A stretch of 64,000 bases of DNA from Candidatus Methylospira mobilis (GCF_009498235.1 NZ_CP044205.1:2419389-2483388), one strand, 5' to 3'; shown: positions 16,573 through 25,715, numbered from the stretch's first letter. The notes: a model not told the origin generated them from the letters alone. Translations and numbers: made by a program.

Positions 16573-16630
16573 ACAGGTGTCCGGTTTTTGTTGACCATTA
16601 CATACCTCCGTAGCGCTACGCAGACGATGA

Positions 16631-18895
16631 TTAGAAATCCACCCGCAACGCACCCATCACGTTAAGCGGTGTTCCCGGAATAATGTTGAAACGATTGCTC
16701 GCCGTCAGGTAATACTGTTTGTCGAACAGGTTTTTAAGATTCAGCTGCGCCGTGACCTTTTTGCCGAGCAGCGGGAAGCTGTAACCGATCATCGCGTTGG
16801 CAACGGCATAGGCCGGCAGCTGATACGAGTTGGCGTTGTCGCCTTGCTGTTGCCCCATAGCTTGAACGCCCAGAGCGGTGCTCAGACCGCTGAGATCCCC
16901 ATCTCCCTCGTATTTCACCCACAAGTTACCCATGTCAGCGGGTACACCAGGCAACCGGTTTCCGGCAACGGCGTACTGCGTGGTAATCGTCGCAGTGGCG
17001 CCGGATGCGACATAAGGCTGCCCAGAGGTGTACCAGACGTCGTCATGGGTATAGTTGGCGATCACGCTCCAGTTCTCGTCGATGCGCCCGGTGATGTCGA
17101 GTTCTGCGCCCCGGCTTTCCGCCGAAGCAGGTATTGAAGTCGGATATCCGTTGATATAGAAAGTAGGAGCCGAAAGCAGGTTAGTGCCGCCCATAATCAC
17201 ATTGGTTTTGGTGATATCGTAAGCCGCCAGCGTCATCATCAAGCGCTTGTCGAAGAATTCCATCTTGATGCCGCCTTCGAACTGCGTACCGTAAGAAGGA
17301 GGATAAGGAGGAAAGCCGCCGCTGTAACCGCCCGCATTGGGGCTGAGCGTCTGCGTAAAGTTGCCGTAGATCGAAATCCACTTTTCAGGCTGCAGCACGA
17401 TACCGGCGCGTGGATTCCATGCGCTGGTGGTGGCAAAAGCTTGACTGAGATTCGTTCTATTGCTGGTAGCGGGGAAAGCGGGCGAACCGAATCCGTTACC
17501 GACAATCAGCGAATCGAAACGCCCGCCCAGAAGTATCTGCAGCATGTCGTCGAAGAAGCTCATCTGGTCCGTAGCATACGCCGCCGTCCAGTTTTGATAG
17601 TTCTGGGTATATACCAGATTGCTCGCACTACTGAACGGTACGCCGGTACCGGTATAGGTAGCCGGGTTATATATATTGAACTTGCCGGCCGGATAGCCGG
17701 CCAATCCGAAGTTCAGCGCGTCCGCCGGATTGTTCATATAAAAGTAATCGAAACCGAGCAAGGTCGAATGTTTTACCGGACCGGTTTCGAATTTACCCTT
17801 AAGATCCAGGTTGGTGGCGATGCTGTCTTCGAAGAACTGCCCGATATTCGTGCTGCGCGTAGCCGCGCCGGTATTCTGAGTAACGCCGCTGACTGACGTA
17901 CCTGAGTTATAGTTCCCCATGTATTGGTAATAGAAACGGTTAACCAGGCTCCAGTCGTCGTTGAACTTGAAAGTAGCGTCATAGCCGACATAATTTCTAA
18001 CCTGACGAGTCAACGGACTGTTGGTGATGCTGGAGTCGCCGAGATAAGTGCTGACCGGCAATGCCGCAGGCCGGTTATAGATTGCGGGCAGGCCGGGATA
18101 CATAACCATCGCCTTGTCCTGATACTGGTAGTCTAGGTTCAGCGTAAACTGTTCTGTCGGCTTCCATGTCAGCGACGGCGCCACCAGCGTGTCCTGATTG
18201 GTCGACATGTTGTCGATAAAAGAGCCCGTGGTGTAATACTGGGCATTGAGCCGGTAAAGCAGCGTTTTATCAGGTGTAATAGCGCCGGTCGCATCCGCCG
18301 TGGTGCGGTACATTCCGAAAGAACCGAACTGCTGCTGCAACGAATAATACGGCGTATCCGAGGCGCGCTTCAGATTCAGGTTAATCATGCCGCCCGGCTG
18401 CACCAGCCCGTACAGCATTGCGGCCGCGCCTTTCAGCACATCGATCGACTGCACGTTATTGGTATCCATCCCCATACTGTCGCCAATTCTCAGTCCGTTC
18501 ATATAAATATAGTTGCCTGTATTAAAGCCACGTATGGTGTAAGTCTGATAGGTAAACGCGGGGCTGCCCTGCACTACGGAACTGGTATTGGCGTTGATCG
18601 CGTCCTGCACGCTGATCGCCTGCTGGTCGTCCATGGTTCTGCGCGTTATGGACTGTACGGCGAACGGCGTATCCATGATCGGCGTATCCATTTTATTCGC
18701 TGTCGAGGTGTGATCGATCACATAGTTGTCCCCCCCCTCTTCCACACCGTCTACCAGCGATTTCTCCGCTGTGTCCTTCACCGTAACTGTCGGCAATTGA
18801 GCAGGTGTGGATGCCTGAGCAGGAGTTTCGGCGTAAGCCGCTTGCGCCAATCCTGTCAGAAACGCAGCCATTAAAGGTGTTACGATCTGTTTCAT
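16631..18895 (-). CDS. TonB-dependent metallophore receptor (MbnT-like), first gene of the methanobactin-type operon
   Basis: The outer-membrane receptor has about 754 residues from ATG 18895 (AAGGGA ten bases upstream). It has a signal peptide ending AQAAYA, a short linker, a plug domain starting NKMDTPIMDTPFAVQSITRR and a large barrel ending RVDF. It has no STN domain, unlike its close paralogue at 4964-7492. Before the IS insertion its stop codon was followed, after about 20 bases, by the mbnB ribosome site, so receptor and biosynthesis genes were one operon. Import of the copper-loaded peptide is the likely role, inferred from context. Confidence 0.83.
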   Translation of the reverse strand: MKQIVTPLMAAFLTGLAQAAYAETPAQASTPAQLPTVTVKDTAEKSLVDGVEEGGDNYVIDHTSTANKMDTPIMDTPFAVQSITRRTMDDQQAISVQDAINANTSSVVQGSPAFTYQTYTIRGFNTGNYIYMNGLRIGDSMGMDTNNVQSIDVLKGAAAMLYGLVQPGGMINLNLKRASDTPYYSLQQQFGSFGMYRTTADATGAITPDKTLLYRLNAQYYTTGSFIDNMSTNQDTLVAPSLTWKPTEQFTLNLDYQYQDKAMVMYPGLPAIYNRPAALPVSTYLGDSSITNSPLTRQVRNYVGYDATFKFNDDWSLVNRFYYQYMGNYNSGTSVSGVTQNTGAATRSTNIGQFFEDSIATNLDLKGKFETGPVKHSTLLGFDYFYMNNPADALNFGLAGYPAGKFNIYNPATYTGTGVPFSSASNLVYTQNYQNWTAAYATDQMSFFDDMLQILLGGRFDSLIVGNGFGSPAFPATSNRTNLSQAFATTSAWNPRAGIVLQPEKWISIYGNFTQTLSPNAGGYSGGFPPYPPSYGTQFEGGIKMEFFDKRLMMTLAAYDITKTNVIMGGTNLLSAPTFYINGYPTSIPASAESRGAELDITGRIDENWSVIANYTHDDVWYTSGQPYVASGATATITTQYAVAGNRLPGVPADMGNLWVKYEGDGDLSGLSTALGVQAMGQQQGDNANSYQLPAYAVANAMIGYSFPLLGKKVTAQLNLKNLFDKQYYLTASNRFNIIPGTPLNVMGALRVDF

Positions 18896-19221
18896 GATTT
18901 TTTTATCCCTTCTTGTCAATCTGGCATATTTCGTAGACGCCGAAGACAGGTAAAAACCGCCAACTTTTTTTAGAAAAGTTAAATATTATTTGCCGTTTCA
19001 ATTTTCAGATTAATTGGCGGGTTTTCCGGACGCAGGCGTCTATCTTTAGATAAACACTATCGGCCGTAAAGCTCGTGTAATACTGAAAAATGCAGTGCTG
19101 CTCATGGGTCGACAAAGCCCCCCTGAGCGCACTATAAGAATTTGTATCCTCGACAAAAAACAACTTGAAATCCACCCTGAGTCTATTGATGGACTTAATC
19201 AATCCGTTTTAAGGGAGCATC
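18896..19221. promoter_or_regulatory. Divergent promoter region between the receptor and aminotransferase genes
   Basis: This 326-base AT-rich region separates the minus-strand receptor/mbn operon from the plus-strand aminotransferase. Promoters for both must lie here. I could not identify a sigma-54 site or a clear operator palindrome. A minus-strand frame (19005-19202) shows no gene features. Confidence 0.4.
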
Positions 19222-20529
19222 ATGCAGACTGGTCAAACACTTTGGAAACGCGCAAAACAGATCATTCCAGGCGGAAATATGTTGCTGGCCAAACGTCCGG
19301 AATCGTTCCTGCCTGACTTGTGGCCGGCTTATTTCAGCAAAGCGAAAGGCTGCAGAGTATGGGATATGGACGGAAACGAGTATATCGACATGTCCATCAT
19401 GGGTATCGGCGCGCATCTCCTTGGTTATGGCCACCCTGCGGTTGACGAAGCGGTGTGCAAGGTGATCGCCGACGGCAATATGTCCACACTGAACGGCCCT
19501 GAGGAAGTCTATCTGGCGGAAAAATTGATCGAACTTCACCCTTGGGCGGATATGGCGCGCTTTGCACGCACGGGCAGCGATGCCAATGCGGTCGCCATCC
19601 GTATCGCGCGCGCCGCCAGCGGCAGGGATAAAGTGGCTTTTTGCGGCTTTCACGGCTGGCACGATTGGTATATGTCGGCCAGCCACGACGATAAAGACTG
19701 TCTGGCGCAACAGTTCCTGCCTGGCCTTGAACCCAACGGCATACCGAAAACGCTGAGCGGAACCGCTCTTCCGTTCGTCTATAACGATTACGCATCGCTG
19801 GAAACACTGGTGCAGCAACACGATATCGGCGCCATCAAGCTGGAAATAGCACGCCACACGGAGCCTCAGGACGGTTTTCTGCATCAGGTGCGCAAACTGG
19901 CGAGCGAGCGCGGCATCGTGCTGATTTTCGATGAATGCACCTCAGGCTTTCGCGAAACACTGGGCGGCGTGCACAAAAGATACGATGTAGAACCCGACAT
20001 GGCGCTGTTCGGCAAAACGCTGGGCAACGGTTACGCGATATCGGCAATTCTGGGAAAACGCCAGATAATGGAAGCAGCGCAAACCTCGCTGATCAGCAGC
20101 ACGTTCTGGACTGATCGTATCGGACCGGCTGCCGCGTTGAAAACACTGGAGATCATGGAGCAAACAGCGCCATGGGACGCCGTGATCCGTACCGGATTCG
20201 AAATACGCCAGGGCTGGCAACACCTCGCCGACAAATATGACGTTCCTATCAGACATTGGGGGTTGCCTTCAATGGCGCGTATCAACTTCCCTTGCACCAA
20301 CAACGGGCTGGCTTACAAGACGCTGATCACTCAGGAAATGCTGGCGCGCGGCTATCTGGCCGCCAACAGCGTTTTCGTATGCATCGAACATAGGCCTGAC
20401 ATCATCGCCGGTTTCTTTGAAGCACTGGATCCAGTATTCGCATTAATCGGGGAATGCGAACATGGGCGCGATGTGACGGCACTGCTCAAAGGTCCGGTAT
20501 GCCATGGGAGCTTCAAGCGTGTAAACTGA
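19222..20529 (+). CDS. Class III (glutamate-1-semialdehyde mutase-like) PLP aminotransferase
   Basis: The protein has 435 residues. Features of the fold are the glycine-rich phosphate-binding segment FARTGSDANAVAIRIAR, the PLP-ring Asp in LIFDECTSGFR and the Schiff-base Lys in ALFGKTLGNGYAISAI. GGGAG lies before ATG 19222. The substrate cannot be read from sequence; relatives include HemL-like and sugar aminotransferases. Some methanobactin operons encode the aminotransferase MbnN, which converts the N-terminal amine to a carbonyl. This gene is divergent from the receptor/mbn operon and could play a similar part, but I cannot show that it belongs to the MbnN family. Confidence 0.85.
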   Translation: MQTGQTLWKRAKQIIPGGNMLLAKRPESFLPDLWPAYFSKAKGCRVWDMDGNEYIDMSIMGIGAHLLGYGHPAVDEAVCKVIADGNMSTLNGPEEVYLAEKLIELHPWADMARFARTGSDANAVAIRIARAASGRDKVAFCGFHGWHDWYMSASHDDKDCLAQQFLPGLEPNGIPKTLSGTALPFVYNDYASLETLVQQHDIGAIKLEIARHTEPQDGFLHQVRKLASERGIVLIFDECTSGFRETLGGVHKRYDVEPDMALFGKTLGNGYAISAILGKRQIMEAAQTSLISSTFWTDRIGPAAALKTLEIMEQTAPWDAVIRTGFEIRQGWQHLADKYDVPIRHWGLPSMARINFPCTNNGLAYKTLITQEMLARGYLAANSVFVCIEHRPDIIAGFFEALDPVFALIGECEHGRDVTALLKGPVCHGSFKRVN

Positions 20530-20635
20530 AACATGATGACACGCAGAACAAGACTTCATGGGCCGGAAAAACTTTCGGATTCATGGCCCCTGTATAAAGG
20601 CAAGGAAACGGCTCGTCCGTAGGCGGCATCCATTT

Positions 20636-21109
20636 TCAAAACTTACCCGCATCCAAGCCCACCGGCACATCGGCAGTAACCTGATCGAAGCGGAGCATGC
20701 GCTTGCCTTTGTGATCTTTCATAAAATCGGCGGCGTCTTCCGGCGTTGCCAGCGGCACCAGTTCATGGCCCATCGGGCCAAGCACGTCGGAGCCGGTGAC
20801 AAAAAGCGCCTTTTTCGCATCGATTCTTTCCAGGCTGTAAAACTCGGTCACATAAATGGCGCTGATTTCCTCGCGCTTGTGACCGGGAGCGTACCTGGCA
20901 AGATCGTAAAGAAACTTGAACATATCCTTGGCGCCATCGAAATGATGAGCATGGCCGTTCTTCCACACTACGGTAGCCACCCAGTTCGGATACTTGGCAA
21001 CAAGCATGCCGCAGACCGGACAGAGACTTTTCGTGTCGGGCTTGGGCGGCTCTGCCGCCAGGAGCACGGCAGATGTAAAAAAAGCGACAAGAAATGCCAG
21101 ACTTCTCAT
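20636..21109 (-). CDS. NosL-family copper-binding protein
   Basis: This exported protein of 157 residues has a signal peptide (AFLVAFFTSAVLLAA) followed by the NosL copper motif CPVCGM (Cys30, Cys33, Met35). NosL proteins are periplasmic Cu(I) chaperones. In denitrifiers they serve nitrous-oxide reductase, but many methanotrophs carry them without nos genes. It is the last gene of a minus-strand run (24783-20636) that also encodes an ABC transporter and a SCO protein, so copper delivery across the inner membrane is the probable theme. Confidence 0.85.
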   Translation of the reverse strand: MRSLAFLVAFFTSAVLLAAEPPKPDTKSLCPVCGMLVAKYPNWVATVVWKNGHAHHFDGAKDMFKFLYDLARYAPGHKREEISAIYVTEFYSLERIDAKKALFVTGSDVLGPMGHELVPLATPEDAADFMKDHKGKRMLRFDQVTADVPVGLDAGKF

Positions 21110-21116
21110 TGTATGT

Positions 21117-22115
21117 TCATTCCAGAAGAATCAGGTTGGATCGTCCTACCATCAGCGTAGCGATAGCGGCGAACAGCAGGTATCCTCCCACTGCAACCGC
21201 GGCCAGGCGCACGGAAACTTCCGGCACGATATCCGACAAGCTTGCCATGCCGCGGAACGGCTGAATTGCGCCGATGCCCAGTCCTGCCGCTGTAGCCGTG
21301 AATAGCGGCACGTAGAGCCAGTATCCCTGGTAATCGTATTCCGGTTTCAGAATGCAGAACGGGCAGTGGTGGTGCGGGTGTTCATAAAGGTAGAGCGACA
21401 GAAAAGACAGAATGCCGGCGACAGCGACGAACATGGCGGCGGCGCTGCCAGCAGCAACAACATAGCCGCCCCGGCGGTATCGACTATAAAAAACCGCCGC
21501 CCCCACGACCAGCGTCAGCGAGCCATAAAAAGCAATCAGCGCCAAACCGGGAGGCAGCGCGGAAAGATCCCCGGACAAGCCATGAGCCTCGCTAGAGAAC
21601 AGGCTGCCGCAACAAGAGGTGATAATGTCGGTGCGAAGACCGGAGAAATATCGCCATTGCAGCATTAGCACCGCCGCCAGCATCGGCAGCATGGCGATCA
21701 ACAGGCCGTACTTGATCTTCACCAGCGGATAATCGCGGCCGCGCGTATCCACATGATTGATCGTCAGCCACATCGAAGCAAGAAAGAACATCGCCGTCTG
21801 TGCGCTCAGCGCCGGAAAACCGTAGCTATTAGCGTTAAGCGTACCCACCGCGCACATCGCGCCGACGAACATCACCGCCATTCGGTCGGCGTTGAACACG
21901 AACAGCAGCAAGGAAACAAGCTGTAACGCCAGCACGAAGGTGACCAGCGTTGAAAACAGATAGATGCGCCGTTCCAGCGTCAGTTGCAGCTCGGAGCCGC
22001 TGCCGATATCCCAGTAGCGGATCACTTGCAGCGCGAACGGCGTAGCGGTCAACAGCATCCCGACACCCAGGCCGGACGCCAGCAACAGCGCAATAATCGA
22101 GGGCTGAAAAATCAC
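21117..22115 (-). CDS. Polytopic inner-membrane protein of a copper-linked ABC cluster
   Basis: The 332-residue protein has about eight to nine hydrophobic segments and no enzyme motif I recognise. A loop before the last helices carries HPHHHCPFCILKPEY, three consecutive His with a CPFC pair, a plausible metal- or haem-binding site. Another loop has TSCCGSLF. It overlaps the ABC ATPase gene by four bases (ATGA) and ends 8 bases before nosL. Co-transcription with an ABC transporter and copper chaperones suggests a metal or redox role in the membrane. Confidence 0.7.
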   Translation of the reverse strand: MIFQPSIIALLLASGLGVGMLLTATPFALQVIRYWDIGSGSELQLTLERRIYLFSTLVTFVLALQLVSLLLFVFNADRMAVMFVGAMCAVGTLNANSYGFPALSAQTAMFFLASMWLTINHVDTRGRDYPLVKIKYGLLIAMLPMLAAVLMLQWRYFSGLRTDIITSCCGSLFSSEAHGLSGDLSALPPGLALIAFYGSLTLVVGAAVFYSRYRRGGYVVAAGSAAAMFVAVAGILSFLSLYLYEHPHHHCPFCILKPEYDYQGYWLYVPLFTATAAGLGIGAIQPFRGMASLSDIVPEVSVRLAAVAVGGYLLFAAIATLMVGRSNLILLE

Positions 22116-22786
22116 GATGCGACAATCCTGCCGTCGCGCATATGAACCACGCGATGGATGTCGGCGGATTCGATTACCAGCGGGTCGTGGCTGGTGACCA
22201 GCATTGTCCGCCCCTCGGCGTTCAATTCCGCCAATATCCCCATGAACTGCTTCGACAGCATGGTGTCGAGATTCGCGGTCGGTTCGTCGGCGATCACCAC
22301 TTCCGGATCATTGATCAACGCGCGAGCAATCGCGACGCGTTGCTGCTCGCCGCCGGACAGCCATTCCACGCGCGCGTCGCAGCGTTGCGCAAGCTTGAGC
22401 CGATCAAGTAGGGCCATGGCCTTGTTGCGCACTTCACGGTGCGGCCTGCCGGTGGGCGCGGCGGGAAGCATGATATTGTCAAGCGCGGTGAGTCCCTTGA
22501 TCAGGTTGAACTGCTGGAAAATAAAACCGAAGCTCTGACGGCGGATTTCAGTAAGAAAACGCTCGGGCAGTCCGGAAATGTCTTCGCCCTTGAACCTGAC
22601 GCGCCCCTGCGTCGGGCGCGCCAGACAGCCGATGATGGTCAGCATGGTAGTTTTCCCCGAACCGCTGGGACCGCACAGAACAGTGACCTTTTTCGCCTCA
22701 ATGGAAAGATCGACGCCGCTCAGCGCCCAATATTCGTTGGGTTTACCCTGGTTGAATGCTTTACGAATTTCATTCAGCTCTATCAT
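22112..22786 (-). CDS. ABC transporter ATP-binding protein (MacB/LolD type)
   Basis: The protein has 224 residues and all ABC motifs: Walker A GPSGSGKTT, Q-loop FIFQQFNLI, signature LSGGEQQRVAIARAL, Walker B VVIADEPTANLD and the switch His in TSHD. The MacB/LolD/FtsE class normally pairs with FtsX-type permeases, and the next gene upstream encodes one. Overlaps of four bases with both neighbours indicate tight translational coupling. The cargo is unknown; NosL and SCO genes in the same run suggest copper or copper-protein handling. Confidence 0.9.
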   Translation of the reverse strand: MIELNEIRKAFNQGKPNEYWALSGVDLSIEAKKVTVLCGPSGSGKTTMLTIIGCLARPTQGRVRFKGEDISGLPERFLTEIRRQSFGFIFQQFNLIKGLTALDNIMLPAAPTGRPHREVRNKAMALLDRLKLAQRCDARVEWLSGGEQQRVAIARALINDPEVVIADEPTANLDTMLSKQFMGILAELNAEGRTMLVTSHDPLVIESADIHRVVHMRDGRIVAS

Positions 22787-23922
22787 GCTCTCATCACCGC
22801 ATCAGGGTCGGTTGTCGCCGCGCGCCAGATCGGCACCAGCACAGCCGCCGTGTAAGGAATGACCGTGAAGAAAAACAGCGTCAATACCGATACGCCGTCT
22901 ATGACCGGGGTCAGTGAAAAACGAGGGTAAAGCACGGCCCAGCCCTTCAGCACCGGCTCGAACAGTCCCGCATCGAAGCGGAAAACGTGAAGATAGGCGG
23001 CTATGTAGCCTATCAGGAAAGCGGCGAGCGAGATCATCGCTCCCTCCCAGAATTTCATTTTAATCACATCGCCGGTCTCCCAGCCAATGGCTTTGAGAAT
23101 GCCGATTTCGCGTTTTTCTTCGGCGGACAGCCCGGCAGCCTTGTCCCAGGCAAGTATAGCGAAAGCGAACAGCGTACCCGACAGCACGGTCAGCACGATG
23201 CCCTCACGCCAGTCGAACAGCGATGCGTAGCTACGCAGTATTTCCTCGCGCAGGATGGGACGGGAATCAGACAAGGCGCTCGCCAGCTTGGCGGCCACGG
23301 TGCGCGCCTCATTCGGGTTGGCCACGGACAGCGCTATGTCGGTGTAATGACCCGCCGGGTAGGCGAAAAAGGCGCGAAAGTCGTGTTCGGACAGCAGCAC
23401 CAGATCGGCGCTGGCCAATTCGGAGCGCTGCGGCAGCACGGCCGCAATCTTAAAAGTAAACAACTGGCCGGAATAGGAGCGGAAAGACACCGCGCTGCCT
23501 GCCGTCAGCTCACGCGCACGCGCCAGCGCCGGTCCGATGACCAGCGCGCCGTCACTGACTGTGTAGCCGGGCACCATGAAAGTATAGTTGGCCTTGATCA
23601 CCGGATCGTAGTAGTAACCCCACAGCCGCCCCTGCTTCTGCTGCACGCCGCGTATGCGGCCAATGCTGTCCAGGTAGTCGGGCGGAATCAGGTCGTGACG
23701 GCCGGCCACCATGCGTTGGAGTATGACTTCGGGCGCGCCGGCCAGCACGGCGGCCGCTTCCTGACGCAGCGCGTGCGTAAACAGCATCACCGAAGCCAGC
23801 ACGAAGACCAGCGCTGCATAAACCGTCAGCAACCCCAGGTTGCGCGTCTTGCGCCGCGCCAGCGAAGCCAGCGTAAAATCAATCAGGCTGCGCTGTTTTT
23901 CTATCCAGGAGTTCATAGGCAT
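22783..23922 (-). CDS. FtsX/MacB-type ABC transporter permease
   Basis: The 379-residue protein has one N-terminal membrane helix, a large periplasmic domain and three C-terminal helices, the FtsX layout. The conserved EKREIGILKAIGWETGDVI stretch that contacts the ATPase is present. It overlaps the ATPase gene by four bases and the upstream 109-residue gene by 44 bases. ATG 23922 was used; ATG 23916 is equally possible. Such mechanotransmission transporters usually act on periplasmic or outer-membrane cargo rather than carrying ions through the membrane. Confidence 0.87.
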   Translation of the reverse strand: MPMNSWIEKQRSLIDFTLASLARRKTRNLGLLTVYAALVFVLASVMLFTHALRQEAAAVLAGAPEVILQRMVAGRHDLIPPDYLDSIGRIRGVQQKQGRLWGYYYDPVIKANYTFMVPGYTVSDGALVIGPALARARELTAGSAVSFRSYSGQLFTFKIAAVLPQRSELASADLVLLSEHDFRAFFAYPAGHYTDIALSVANPNEARTVAAKLASALSDSRPILREEILRSYASLFDWREGIVLTVLSGTLFAFAILAWDKAAGLSAEEKREIGILKAIGWETGDVIKMKFWEGAMISLAAFLIGYIAAYLHVFRFDAGLFEPVLKGWAVLYPRFSLTPVIDGVSVLTLFFFTVIPYTAAVLVPIWRAATTDPDAVMRA

Positions 23923-24208
23923 AAGTCCGTGGCGGCATCAGGCTGCCGGTTGGAAAATGGTCGAAGGCAAGCGGATGATCCTGAAAGGCCGAGTGCAAAT
24001 CCGCCTGTGCCGGGTGCCGGGTATAGCGCGCCTCGTTGAACAGGGCAAGATCGGCGAGACCGAGCCCCGCTGCCAGCCCGGCGGTTTCCGCCCGCTCGGC
24101 AGCGCGTGATCGCGCAAGCAGCGCAGCATCGATAAAACTCAGGCAGAACAGCGCCATCGCGATGGTCAGCGCCGCCAGCGCCAGGGTCGAAGGATGCAGC
24201 GTTTTCAT
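23879..24208 (-). CDS. Small membrane-anchored protein of the copper-linked ABC operon
   Basis: This 109-residue protein has a single N-terminal hydrophobic helix (TLALAALTIAMALFCLSFID), probably an uncleaved anchor, and a soluble tail rich in Ala and His. It overlaps the SCO gene by four bases upstream and the permease gene by 44 bases downstream, which argues that it is real despite its size. No family was recognised. Confidence 0.65.
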   Translation of the reverse strand: MKTLHPSTLALAALTIAMALFCLSFIDAALLARSRAAERAETAGLAAGLGLADLALFNEARYTRHPAQADLHSAFQDHPLAFDHFPTGSLMPPRTYAYELLDRKTAQPD

Positions 24209-24783
24209 AACAGCTTTCTGACCGCGGCCACCACTTTCTCTACCGGCGTGTCGAAACCGAGCACGGCGGCGAGTTTGCCGTCTGGCGCTATGACATAGGT
24301 CTGCTGGCTGTGATCGACCGCATAACTGCCGTTCGGTCGCACCGGCTGCTTTTCATAACCGACGCCATAGCGCTTTGCCACCGCGTCAATCTCGTCCACG
24401 GTGCCGGTCACGCCTATCATTTCCGGATGAAAATAAGCCGTATAGTCCTTCAAGCGCTGCGTCGTATCGCGTTGCGGATCAACGGTCACCAGCACCATGC
24501 GCACCCTGGCGCGCTCTTCGGCTGAAAGCCGCTTTAGCGCCTGCGCGCCGTAGATGGGTGAACAATTGTCGGGACAGCTCGTATAACCGAAATAAAGCAG
24601 CAAAACCTTGCCGCGCTGCGCCTGGGTATCGAACGGGCCGTCGGCGGATTGCAGTATGAAATCGCCGCCGGCAGGCAGCTTGGCCTGAGGTCCGGCGCCG
24701 GAACACGCAGCAATCATCGCAAGCAGGATAAACGGTACGAACGGAATTATCCGGCTCCGGCAAACTTGTCGGTATCTGAACAT
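24205..24783 (-). CDS. SCO1/SenC-family copper chaperone lipoprotein
   Basis: This 192-residue thioredoxin-fold protein has the SCO copper ligands: the CxxxC pair in TSCPDNCSP and the distal His in AVDHSQQTYVI. The N-terminus ends in a lipobox-like LLAMIAAC, so it is probably lipid-anchored in the periplasm. SCO proteins deliver Cu(I) to cytochrome oxidase CuA or reduce its cysteines. No oxidase genes are near, so here it more likely works with the NosL proteins and ABC transporter of the same operon. Confidence 0.9.
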   Translation of the reverse strand: MFRYRQVCRSRIIPFVPFILLAMIAACSGAGPQAKLPAGGDFILQSADGPFDTQAQRGKVLLLYFGYTSCPDNCSPIYGAQALKRLSAEERARVRMVLVTVDPQRDTTQRLKDYTAYFHPEMIGVTGTVDEIDAVAKRYGVGYEKQPVRPNGSYAVDHSQQTYVIAPDGKLAAVLGFDTPVEKVVAAVRKLL

Positions 24784-24962
24784 CTGATGTAATGCTGAAT
24801 TGGAATTTAGGGAAAACCGCTGTTATCAAAAAACGCACGATAAGGAAACGGGCCGGAGATTGTGTATCCTTTGTTGCGCAAAGGATAACGCCATGATGCT
24901 ACACTTGATGGCTCATGCTCTCTGACCCGCTAGGAACAGCCCTATTTAACATGGGGAACCTG

Positions 24963-25715
24963 CTAATCCAAAGTCCTGACGATACGGAATCCGAAATCGC
25001 CGCTACGATATTCGGGAGAAAAAGCAAAACGCAATGCGGCGCGGCTATACTGGGAACCGCTGAGCCACGACCCTCCGCGCAAAATACGGCTACCGCACCC
25101 GCCGGCGTCCACCCATGCCGAACCGTCCGCAGGCGCACCGTTGTAATCGGCGTGCTTGCAATCCTGAGTCCACTCCCAAACATTGCCGCTCATGTCGTAC
25201 AAACCCCAGGCGTTGGGCTGCTTCAACCCGACCTTTTGAGCCCCGCCTTCCGTGTTTCCGTACCAGGCCGCCTTACCCGGGTCGTCCCCCCCGCAAAAAT
25301 CACGCTGTTCTCCTGCCCTGCAGGCATATTCCCATTCAGCTTCCGTCGGCAACCGGTATTTCTTGCCGGTCCTGGCGCTCAGCCGCTCCGCGAATACCTG
25401 GGCCTCATGCCAGTTAACGCTCGTCACCGGACATGCATCGCCGCAGGCGCCGGCCTTGCCGGGAGGACCGCCCCCCATCACCGCCTTCCATTCCTTGCGA
25501 GTGATTTCATACTTCCCTATCGCGAAGCGCGGCAGTGCCACGCTATGCACGGGTTCGGTCATCGCCGCGCGCTGTCCTGCTGCACCCATCTGAAAACTTC
25601 CGGCCGTCAGCTCTACCATCTCCGGGCAGCCGGCGCAGTCGCGGAAAGAAGAAGCTTCGGCATTAACGACCCACATCAACGCCATCATCAATAAAATTTC
25701 TATCATGATTTTCAC
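24963..25715 (-). CDS. SUMF1/FGE-fold protein lacking the catalytic cysteine pair
   Basis: The 250-residue exported protein has the formylglycine-generating-enzyme sulfatase fold: YRLPTEAEWEYACRAG, NAWGLYDMSGNVWEWTQD and RILRGGSW. In true FGE the last motif is followed by the copper-binding Cys pair; here it reads LSGSQYSRAALR, with Ser at those places. It is therefore unlikely to make formylglycine and may be a binding or other oxidative member of the fold. GTG 25715 is favoured because AGGA sits six bases upstream. It lies 31 bases after the NosL-like gene. The link to copper is by context only. Confidence 0.85.
   Translation of the reverse strand: MKIMIEILLMMALMWVVNAEASSFRDCAGCPEMVELTAGSFQMGAAGQRAAMTEPVHSVALPRFAIGKYEITRKEWKAVMGGGPPGKAGACGDACPVTSVNWHEAQVFAERLSARTGKKYRLPTEAEWEYACRAGEQRDFCGGDDPGKAAWYGNTEGGAQKVGLKQPNAWGLYDMSGNVWEWTQDCKHADYNGAPADGSAWVDAGGCGSRILRGGSWLSGSQYSRAALRFAFSPEYRSGDFGFRIVRTLD

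Larger units (their letters stand above)
15325..16602 (+). mobile_element. IS3-family insertion sequence, 1278 bp, inserted at the mbnB start
   Basis: The element is bounded by inverted repeats: TGTAATGGT...CCGGACAC at the left (from 15325) and the same on the minus strand at the right (ending 16602). It carries two overlapping-frame transposase genes in the usual orfA/orfB layout. No 3- or 4-base target duplication is visible: the left flank is TAAA and the right flank TACC. That suggests insertion was followed by a small deletion or recombination. The right flank still shows the GGAGG ribosome site (minus strand, near 16604-16609) that once served mbnB. Confidence 0.93.

Noticed and set aside
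24963-25715. Calling this gene a genuine formylglycine-generating enzyme
   Set aside because: The catalytic, copper-binding cysteine pair after RILRGGSW is replaced by Ser residues.
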